From contig DMPQ01000479.1 in NCBI GenBank assembly GCA_003455945.1, positions 10,012 to 16,774 on the forward strand: a stretch of 6,763 bases of DNA, given 5' to 3'. The notes beneath the pieces were generated by a model that was not told where the DNA came from, searched no databases, and saw only the letters and a list, made by a program, of their open reading frames with translations. Positions within the stretch are counted from its first letter, which is position 1; every line of letters begins with the position of its first letter. Source of the stretch: Planctomycetaceae bacterium. Its GTDB lineage: Bacteria > Planctomycetota > Planctomycetia > Pirellulales > Pirellulaceae. A program made the translations under genes and the position numbers. This document shows positions 1-5,190 of this stretch, piece by piece.

Positions 1-23
1 CCGTTGCCGTTGCCGTTGCCGTT
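1..23. repeat. Hexanucleotide tandem repeat encoding Asn-Gly
   Basis: The unit CCGTTG is repeated three times plus a partial fourth copy, in frame with the truncated minus-strand gene, where it reads GGCAAC (Gly-Asn). It probably codes for a flexible interdomain linker. Its full length is unknown because it is cut by the window edge. Such repeats can vary in copy number by slippage. Confidence 0.85.
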
Positions 24-584
24 CGGTGCGACCAGCGGTCGCTCGATCTCCTGGCGGAATCGCTCCAGCTGCGGCGCCGCCGGAGCCCCTCCGATCCAGC
101 CCATCAGGTCGACCGTCTTCACCGTCGATTCGCGAGCGATCCGCGTGATCTCTTCGATGAACGGTTCGACCGATTCGCGTGCCTTGAGATCGAGACACCA
201 GATGCGGCGAGCCGGCACGGGACGGTCGTCGACGACGCGCCGCTTCGCGTCCTGCTTCGCTTCCAGCTCTTCCTCGTCCTCTTCCTCGTCGTCGCTCTCG
301 TTCTTCAGCAGCGTCGATCCGACGGCACCGCGGATGTCGTTCCGATCGAGCACCCAGCGAGCCGCCCGCTCGAAGAGCCAGCTGCAGACGACCAGATCTC
401 CCTTGATCCCCTGCAGCGCCAGCATGCCGGTTCCGTCCGGCTTCAGATCGTACAGATGCGGCACGACGGTGACGTCGATACCGAGCTCGAACATCAGCCG
501 AGTCACCAGCTCTTCTTCGAGCTGGCGTTTCGCCGGATGGTGGCTCTGTCCCTGCGAGACGACGACCGCGATGCGTTTGGCCAT
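1..584 (-). CDS. Unrecognised linker-rich protein, N-terminal part (3' end outside window)
   Basis: The reading frame opens at the ATG at 584-582 and stays open to the window edge, giving 194 residues with no stop. The start lies 5 nt after the TGA of the H-like gene, so translational coupling is likely; the upstream GAGTGAG is only a weak Shine-Dalgarno. Visible layout: an alpha/beta-looking N-terminal segment (residues 1-95, beginning MAKRIAVVVSQGQ, with a beta strand around VTVVPHLYDL and a VVCSWLFERAARWVL segment); a strongly acidic linker at 96-108 made almost only of Glu and Asp; a second folded segment (about 115-182, with RRIWCLDLK and GWIGGAP); then an Asn-Gly repeat running off the edge. 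Linkers between segments imply a multidomain soluble protein. There is no signal peptide or membrane helix. I do not recognise the family with certainty. A faint resemblance to planctomycete proteins carrying a C-terminal ferredoxin domain is memory-based, and the deciding part is outside the window. Confidence 0.85.
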   Translation of the reverse strand, partial: MAKRIAVVVSQGQSHHPAKRQLEEELVTRLMFELGIDVTVVPHLYDLKPDGTGMLALQGIKGDLVVCSWLFERAARWVLDRNDIRGAVGSTLLKNESDDEEEDEEELEAKQDAKRRVVDDRPVPARRIWCLDLKARESVEPFIEEITRIARESTVKTVDLMGWIGGAPAAPQLERFRQEIERPLVAPNGNGNGN

Positions 585-589
585 GAGGC

Positions 590-1060
590 TCACTCGTTCA
601 GTTGTCCCTTGATCGTCCGCTGCGTCACCACCCAGACTTCCTCCAGGTGCGCGACGTACTCCTCCGGCGACATCAGCGGGGCGCCATCCCCCTGCATCTC
701 GAACAGCCAGCCTCGACCGTACTTGTCGACGTTGATGCCGGAAGGATCCTGCAACAGGTCGACGTTGAACTCGGTCAGTTCGCCGGCCAGCGGCGAGAAG
801 AGATCGCTTTCGGCCTTCTTGCTCTCGATCGCTCCGATTTCCTGCCCCTGGCGCACGACGACCGGAGCGTCGATATTCCAGTCCAGGAAATAGACGTCCT
901 GCAGCAGGCGAACTGCATAGGCGGTGAAGCCGAAGCGCCAGCGATCGCCGATCGGCTGAGCCCACATGTGGTTGCGTGCGTAACGACGATCGGTCGGGAA
1001 CTCCGCCTTGAACTCCCCCATCGCGAACACGAGCGTCTCGTGCGCCGACGGTTCGCTCAT
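590..1060 (-). CDS. Glycine cleavage H protein-like lipoyl carrier
   Basis: The 156-residue product matches the lipoyl (hammerhead) domain of GcvH along most of its length. Seen in order: a HxW element near residues 31-33, FGFTAYAV (43-50, equivalent to the GITDYAQ region), QDVYFLDW, then IESKKAESDLFSPLAGEL (78-95), equivalent to the ESVKAASD..SPVSGE signature. Lys82 aligns with the lipoylated lysine. NVDKYGRGWLFEM (110-122) matches the conserved NxxPYGxGWL end. Ordinary H proteins are about 125-130 residues; this one has a longer N-terminus and about 30 extra C-terminal residues (SPEEYVAHLEEVW...). The start at 1060 overlaps the radical SAM stop as ATGA and has GGGGAG 10 nt upstream. In glycine cleavage, H protein carries the aminomethyl group between GcvP, GcvT and lipoamide dehydrogenase, but none of those genes is here. 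The position inside a radical SAM operon suggests a different carrier role, so I assign no gcvH symbol. Fold assignment is firm, role is not. Confidence 0.93.
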   Translation of the reverse strand: MSEPSAHETLVFAMGEFKAEFPTDRRYARNHMWAQPIGDRWRFGFTAYAVRLLQDVYFLDWNIDAPVVVRQGQEIGAIESKKAESDLFSPLAGELTEFNVDLLQDPSGINVDKYGRGWLFEMQGDGAPLMSPEEYVAHLEEVWVVTQRTIKGQLNE

Positions 1061-2364
1061 GTGTAACGGACTCCCCGATGCTCCGGCTCGAAGAACGCCG
1101 GCAACAGGCCGTCGATCCGCAGCAGCCCTTCGCGAGTCACCTCGATCCGCCCGTCACCGAGTTCGACGAAGCCGCGCTCGACATAGTCGGACCAGACCTC
1201 GGCCCACTCGCTGCGGATCGAGACGCCGAACTTGCGATCGAAATGGCCTTCGTCCAGATAGCCCTGCTTCAGCTGCAGGATCATCTCGCGAATCAGCGCC
1301 TGATGCTCGGTCGGTCGGAACGCGCGCCCCAACGGCAGTTCGCCTCGATCGAGCAGATCGCCGACGTAGTCGTTCCACTCCGGCTTGTTCTGGTAATGGA
1401 CTCCCGAGACGTGCCCGAAGCTGGCGATGCCAGTCGCGAGCAGATCGGACCCGCGCCACAGATTGTCGCGGTAGCTGAAGTTGACCTTCTTCGGATCGCG
1501 GACGACCGTGTAGGCGCTGCTGACGTGGTAGCCCGCTTCGAGAAACCGATCGAAGGCCCAGTCGACCCAGTGACGCTTGGTCGGCCAGTCGGCCACCTTC
1601 AGTTCGACCTGATTGCCGAGGATGTCCTTGGAATAGACCGTGTTGAACGGGAGTTCGAGCTGATAGATGGTGACGCTGTCCGGTTCCAGCTCGATCGCCC
1701 GACGGATGTTCTCCTGCCAGTTCTCCCACGTCTCGCCCACCATGCCGGCGATCAGATCGATGTTGACGTTGGGGAACTGCGCCGCGCGAATCCACTCCCA
1801 TGCCCGCAGGATCTCTTCCGAGAGATGGGCTCGCCCGTTCTCCTTGAGGACGTAGTCGCTGAAGTTCTCGACTCCCAGACTCAGACGCGTCACTCCCAGC
1901 TCGCGAAGCGCCGCGACCTTCGACTCCTTCAACGTCCCCGGCTCGCACTCGAACGTCACCTCTTCGGCCAGACTCCAATCGATGCTTCGGCGGAGCCGAT
2001 CGACGAGCGATTCGAGCTGCTTGACGCTCAGGTACGACGGTGTCCCTCCGCCGAAATAGACGAATCGGAAGGGGCGACCTCCCATCACCGGCAGCTCGGC
2101 CACCAGTTCGATCTCTCGACAGAGCGCCGACACGTACTTCTCGATGTCGGCAGCGTTGTTGTCGGTGAAGACCTTGAAGTAGCAGAACTTGCAACGCTTG
2201 CGGCAGAACGGGATGTGCAGATAGAGCCCGAGCGGCACGTCGCGCGGCGGCGCGGCCATCACCTGTCGCAGATCTCCCAGCGTCTCGCGATTCCACTGCG
2301 AGTAAGGCGGATAGTTCGAGATGAAGTAGCTGCCGACTTCGGTCTTCTCGGCGTCGGTCGTCAT
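1057..2364 (-). CDS. HemN/HemW-like radical SAM protein
   Basis: The 435-residue product is a radical SAM enzyme of the coproporphyrinogen III oxidase-like family. LYLHIPFCRKRCKFCYF (48-63) holds the CX3CX2C cluster ligands Cys54, Cys58 and Cys61. FGGGTPS (104-110) is the SAM-binding Gly-rich motif, followed by FECEPGTL (138-145), LSLGVENF (161-168) and NIDLIAGMVGET (201-212), all collinear with HemW/HemN. A HemN C-terminal winged-helix-like region follows from about residue 350 (RPTEHQALIREMIL...). It differs from true HemN, which has a further Cys two residues after the third ligand, and from heme chaperone HemW, whose HNxxYW motif is replaced by YRDNLW (298-303). It also has about 45 residues before the first motif. 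Other family members include C-methyltransferases and heme-degrading enzymes, so the reaction cannot be assigned. AAGGGGA lies 7 nt before the ATG. The stop overlaps the next gene by 4 nt, marking an operon with the H-like carrier. Confidence 0.93.
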   Translation of the reverse strand: MTTDAEKTEVGSYFISNYPPYSQWNRETLGDLRQVMAAPPRDVPLGLYLHIPFCRKRCKFCYFKVFTDNNAADIEKYVSALCREIELVAELPVMGGRPFRFVYFGGGTPSYLSVKQLESLVDRLRRSIDWSLAEEVTFECEPGTLKESKVAALRELGVTRLSLGVENFSDYVLKENGRAHLSEEILRAWEWIRAAQFPNVNIDLIAGMVGETWENWQENIRRAIELEPDSVTIYQLELPFNTVYSKDILGNQVELKVADWPTKRHWVDWAFDRFLEAGYHVSSAYTVVRDPKKVNFSYRDNLWRGSDLLATGIASFGHVSGVHYQNKPEWNDYVGDLLDRGELPLGRAFRPTEHQALIREMILQLKQGYLDEGHFDRKFGVSIRSEWAEVWSDYVERGFVELGDGRIEVTREGLLRIDGLLPAFFEPEHRGVRYT

Positions 2365-2371
2365 TCGGCAG

Positions 2372-2378
2372 TCCCCTT
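2372..2378 (-). promoter_or_regulatory. Ribosome binding site of the radical SAM gene
   Basis: The minus strand reads AAGGGGA with 7 nt to the ATG at 2364. This supports that start and shows that the radical SAM gene has its own initiation signal after the 64-nt gap from the propeller gene. No clear terminator hairpin lies in that gap, so read-through from the propeller gene is possible. Confidence 0.55.
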
Positions 2379-2428
2379 CCCGGAACGTCGGTCGGTCGAT
2401 CGTCGCGGCCCGTCGTCGCCAGGACCGG

Positions 2429-3682
2429 TCACTTCCGGCCGAAACAATAGACGGTGCCGCGGGAGTCGGCGATCACCAGGCGATCGTCGACGACAGCCGG
2501 CGACGCCGTGACTTCGCCGCCGGTCTCGAACTCCCATTGTTTCTCCCCCGACTCGACGTTCAACCCGTAGACCCGACCATCTCCCGCTCCGATGAACAGT
2601 CGGCCGCCGACGATCACCGGCGACGAATCGACTCCCCGACGAGCCGCGAAGGTCCAGACCTCCTTGCCGGTCGTCTGGTCGAGCGCGATCACCTGACGAC
2701 CGCGCGTCCCGAAGACGACTCGCTCGTCGGTCACTGCCGGGCAGCTCCGGATCGACTGTCCGCGAGGCTCCTCCCAGCTCCACAGCAGCTCCGCCTTGCG
2801 CCAGTCGATTGCCAGAAAGCGTCCGTCTTCGGTGCCGAGAAACAGTCGGTCGCCGACGACCGCCGGAGTCACTCCGGTCGGTCCGCCGATCTCGACCTTC
2901 GCGATTTCCTCGCCGTTCTCGAGGCCGATGATGTGCAGGAACCCGTCGCAACCGGCGACGAAGACCCGATCCTCGACCAGCGTCGGGCTGCAGCGGATCT
3001 GATCGGCGATCTGGTACTTCCAGACCAACTCCCCGCTCTTCGCATCCAGACAATACAGCGTCGCGTCCTGGCTGCCGACCAGAATCCGACCACGATGCAC
3101 CGTCGCCGCCGCATCGACTTCGAGTCCTGTCTCGAAACTCCAGACGACCTCCCCCGACGCCACATCGAAGGCGCGGACGACACCGTCGAGGTCCCCCAGA
3201 TAAGCTCGCCCGTCGAGGATGGTCGGCGACGCGATGAAGCCCGCTCCCTCCGTATCGAACTTCCACAACTCGGTCCCGTCCTTCAGGTCGAGCGCATAGA
3301 CGCGACCATCCAGATCGGCGATCACGATGCGGCCGTCGACGATCGCCGCCGTCGACTCGAAGGCTCCCTTCTCGACCTCCTTGGTCCAGAGCAGTTCGAG
3401 CGATTCGGGAAGCGACGCGCCGCTGTTGCCGGTCCCCTCGAACGTGCCGCGAAAGGTGGTCCAGCTCGAGCCGTCCGCTCGTCGCGGACCGTTCGTTCCC
3501 GCCGCTTCGGACTCGCGAGACACTTCGGCGGCGACCGGCGAAGCGTCCGTCGTGGCCGGCTGCGGATCGGTCGGGGAAGGTTGCTGCGCGACGAGAGCGA
3601 CCGGTGCGATCGCCGCAGCGAATCCCGACACGAGCCCGACGAACGAGGCGACGAATCTTCCGTTCGCTCGAACCCGATTCAT
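2429..3682 (-). CDS. Exported PQQ-like beta-propeller repeat protein
   Basis: Starting at the ATG at 3682, the product is 417 residues. The start is chosen because GGAGGT lies 6 nt upstream and because it opens a good signal peptide: basic MNRVRANGR, a hydrophobic stretch rich in Val, Ala, Gly and Phe, and a VALVA-type cleavage site near residue 32. A longer frame to 3754 adds an Arg-rich, non-signal N-terminus and is not favoured. After the signal comes a Pro/Ala/Ser/Thr-rich linker to about residue 70, then WTTFRG and eight propeller repeats of about 40 residues, each of the form SPxxVxGRxxxGxxDGxxxALDxxxGxxxWxF. The final repeat ends at the C-terminus (VYCFGRK) and is probably closed by the N-terminal LLWTKEV strand. 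The repeats belong to the PQQ/BamB-like family. No quinoprotein dehydrogenase catalytic set, heme CxxCH or lipobox is seen, so a binding or scaffold role outside the cytoplasmic membrane is more likely than enzymatic oxidation. The ligand is unknown. Confidence 0.92.
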   Translation of the reverse strand: MNRVRANGRFVASFVGLVSGFAAAIAPVALVAQQPSPTDPQPATTDASPVAAEVSRESEAAGTNGPRRADGSSWTTFRGTFEGTGNSGASLPESLELLWTKEVEKGAFESTAAIVDGRIVIADLDGRVYALDLKDGTELWKFDTEGAGFIASPTILDGRAYLGDLDGVVRAFDVASGEVVWSFETGLEVDAAATVHRGRILVGSQDATLYCLDAKSGELVWKYQIADQIRCSPTLVEDRVFVAGCDGFLHIIGLENGEEIAKVEIGGPTGVTPAVVGDRLFLGTEDGRFLAIDWRKAELLWSWEEPRGQSIRSCPAVTDERVVFGTRGRQVIALDQTTGKEVWTFAARRGVDSSPVIVGGRLFIGAGDGRVYGLNVESGEKQWEFETGGEVTASPAVVDDRLVIADSRGTVYCFGRK

Positions 3683-3833
3683 GAGTCGACCTCCGCGAAA
3701 CTTGCGGCAAGAGACGAGTCGTCGTCGCGATCCGCGGCGACCCTCGACCGACACCGGACCGTTGCCGCTCGGCCGGCGACTCGGACCGAGTGGAGAACGA
3801 TCTCGGCTCGAACGATTCTAGCAGAGCAGCCGC
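3683..3833. other. Spacer between alcohol dehydrogenase and propeller genes
   Basis: I see no gene in these 151 nt. They contain short symmetric elements: ACTCGGACCGAGT (3779-3791, perfect 6-bp arms around one base), GACGAGTCGTC (3713-3723, 5-bp arms) and a bulged hairpin at 3754-3776. None is followed by a T-run in either direction, so no intrinsic terminator can be called. Symmetry of this size is common in GC-rich DNA; a promoter or operator for the propeller gene may be here, but no convincing -35/-10 pair is visible. Confidence 0.4.
3689..3694 (-). promoter_or_regulatory. Ribosome binding site fixing the propeller protein start
   Basis: The minus strand reads GGAGGT, a near-perfect Shine-Dalgarno, with 6 nt to the ATG at 3682. 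It decides between the signal-peptide start at 3682 and the in-frame ATG at 3754. A short inverted repeat, CTTGCCGCAAG, lies just upstream at 3701-3711 and could form only a weak hairpin. Confidence 0.75.
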
Positions 3834-5021
3834 TCAGAAGGCTTGCTCGTACAGTCGCAACGGATCTTCGTCGCGCACCTCACGAGGATTGAACCCCTTG
3901 GTCCACTGCTTGTGGGCCCCCTCGGCCAATTCGGAAAGACGCTCCCGCTCGACTCCCAATTCGGACAGTCGACTCGCCAATCCCGCGGTGCGCAGGAGTT
4001 CTTCGAGCCAAATCGCCAGTCGCTCTCCCGGCTCGTACTTTCCGCTCCCTTCGCCGACCAGTTCGCGCTCCAGTTCCGCATACGTCCGACCGACGACCGG
4101 CGCGTTGAAGCGGACCACGGCAGGAAGCATGACACCGACCGCCTGACCGTGCGGAATGTCGTAGCGAGCGGTGAGCGGATTGGCGAGCGAATGCGCCACG
4201 CCGAGCATCGAGTTCTCGATCGCCAGTCCGGCCAGACTGGCTCCGAGCTGCACGTCGGCTCGCGCCGCCAGGTCATCGGGCGCAGCGAAGACGCGAGGAA
4301 GCGCCTCGCAGAGCAGCGAAAAGGAGCGACGACTGAAGGTCATCGACATCGCCGTGCGAGGGCGAGTCACCGCCGACTCGATCGCATGCGAAACCGCATC
4401 GACTCCGGTCAGCGCCGTGACTCGCGGCGGCTGAGTGAGCGTCAGCTCGGGATCGAGCAGCGCAATGCGGCAGGTCGCCTTGCGGTCACCGCAGGCCATC
4501 TTGGCGTGCGTCACCGCGTCCGAGATCAGCGCGAACGACTGCAGCTCGCTCCCGGTCCCGGCGGTGGTCGGTACCGCGATCATCGGAAGCATCGGTGCAT
4601 GGGCCTTGCCGACGCCCCAATAGTCCTGCATCCGACCGCCGTTGGTCAGCAGGAAGTTGATCCCCTTGGCGCAGTCCATCGAACTGCCCCCGCCGAGTCC
4701 GACGAGCAGATCGGGACCGAACTCGCGAGCCGCAAGGACGCCTCGATCGACATGCTCGGTCGTCGGATTCTCGGCCGTGCCGTCGAAGACCGACGTCTCG
4801 CACCCCGCTTCGCGCAGCCGTTCGATCGCACGTCCGACATGCCCCGCCTTCACGATCCCCGGATCCGAGACGAGCAGTACCCGACGTCCGCCGAGTTCGG
4901 CGGCGAGCGAGCCGATCACATCGAGCTTGCCTGGACCGAAGACGATCCTCGTTCCCATGCGGAAATCGAAGTCGGCCTTCGCACCGCTCCGATCTGCCGA
5001 GTCGGCGTCGGACGTCATCAT
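3834..5021 (-). CDS. Iron-containing (group III) alcohol dehydrogenase
   Basis: The product is 395 residues from the ATG at 5021 (394 from the adjacent ATG at 5018), typical for the family. It is a cytoplasmic NAD(P)-dependent alcohol/aldehyde oxidoreductase. The N-terminal Rossmann-like domain carries FGPGKL (28-33), LGGGSSMDCAKG (109-120, nucleotide binding) and PTTAGTGSE (151-159). The C-terminal helical domain has the metal site: Asp208 and His212 in GVDAVSHAIES, His277 in GVAHSLANP and His291 in IPHGQAVG. All four ligands match the FucO-type set, so it should be active. It ends in the usual NPRxVxxEDxLxLY-type tail (FNPREVRDEDPLRLYEQAF). A frame extending to 5138 adds an Arg/Pro-rich stretch overlapping the spacer hairpin and is not favoured; GAGGAA lies just upstream of 5021. 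It follows the aldehyde dehydrogenase gene on the same strand, consistent with a shared aldehyde substrate. Substrate specificity cannot be read from the sequence. Confidence 0.95.
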   Translation of the reverse strand: MMTSDADSADRSGAKADFDFRMGTRIVFGPGKLDVIGSLAAELGGRRVLLVSDPGIVKAGHVGRAIERLREAGCETSVFDGTAENPTTEHVDRGVLAAREFGPDLLVGLGGGSSMDCAKGINFLLTNGGRMQDYWGVGKAHAPMLPMIAVPTTAGTGSELQSFALISDAVTHAKMACGDRKATCRIALLDPELTLTQPPRVTALTGVDAVSHAIESAVTRPRTAMSMTFSRRSFSLLCEALPRVFAAPDDLAARADVQLGASLAGLAIENSMLGVAHSLANPLTARYDIPHGQAVGVMLPAVVRFNAPVVGRTYAELERELVGEGSGKYEPGERLAIWLEELLRTAGLASRLSELGVERERLSELAEGAHKQWTKGFNPREVRDEDPLRLYEQAF

Positions 5022-5025
5022 CGCG

Positions 5026-5031
5026 TTCCTC
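5026..5031 (-). promoter_or_regulatory. Ribosome binding site of the alcohol dehydrogenase
   Basis: The minus strand reads GAGGAA, 4 nt from the ATG at 5021 and 7 nt from the ATG at 5018. Both starts are plausible, and the choice changes the protein by a single Met. It argues against the upstream in-frame ATG at 5138. Confidence 0.55.
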
Positions 5032-5096
5032 GAGGGGCGGGACCGCGCCACGACGGACGGCGGCAACGGAGTTCGGCCGACGGTTTGGGAGCGACA

Positions 5097-5170
5097 CGAG
5101 AAACGGCGGGAGGGACCGAAGCGATGAAGCTTCGGCACCGATTCGTCTCGCGACTCGCCACCGTTTCTCG
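5097..5170 (-). other. Nested inverted repeat, probable structured RNA between the two dehydrogenase genes
   Basis: In the 169-nt spacer, CGAGAAACGG at 5097-5106 is a perfect 10-bp reverse complement of CCGTTTCTCG at 5161-5170; after one mismatch two more pairs can form. Inside it, CCGAAGC (5116-5122) and GCTTCGG (5129-5135) make a 7-bp hairpin with a 6-nt loop. A minor GTC-GCGA-GAC stem-loop can form at about 5144-5153. In a minus-strand transcript this gives a branched structure starting 20 nt after the aldehyde dehydrogenase stop codon. There is no clean T-run after it, so it is not a textbook intrinsic terminator. It could be a processing or stability element, a partial terminator or an attenuator for the downstream gene. 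Pairing is seen directly; function is inferred. Confidence 0.5.
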
Positions 5171-5190
5171 AACCAATTGCCGAAACATCG

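Noticed and set aside
1..23. Possible short CRISPR-like or satellite array at the left edge
   Set aside because: The unit is only 6 nt, has no spacers and keeps the reading frame of the minus-strand gene, so it is a coding Asn-Gly repeat.
4..612. Plus-strand open frame of 202 codons at the left edge
   Set aside because: It is Ser/Arg-rich, with a poly-Ser run that is only the complement of the acidic linker in the minus-strand gene; the minus-strand frame is coupled to its operon.
1078..2511. Long plus-strand open frame opposite the radical SAM gene
   Set aside because: Its translation is rich in Arg, Asp and Leu without any recognisable domain, while the opposite strand encodes a full radical SAM protein; it is an antisense by-product of GC-rich codon use.
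2361..3710. Second minus-strand frame overlapping the propeller gene
   Set aside because: It is extremely Arg/Gly/Asp-rich with no domain; the other frame has a signal peptide and eight regular repeats.
2537..3892. Long plus-strand open frame opposite the propeller gene
   Set aside because: The product is Arg/Asp-rich and patternless, and its apparent periodicity mirrors the propeller repeats on the other strand.
5022..5138. N-terminal extension of the alcohol dehydrogenase to the ATG at 5138
   Set aside because: The extra 39 residues are Arg/Pro/Ser-rich and outside the family's usual N-terminus, and that ATG lies at the spacer inverted repeat; a ribosome binding site precedes 5021 instead.
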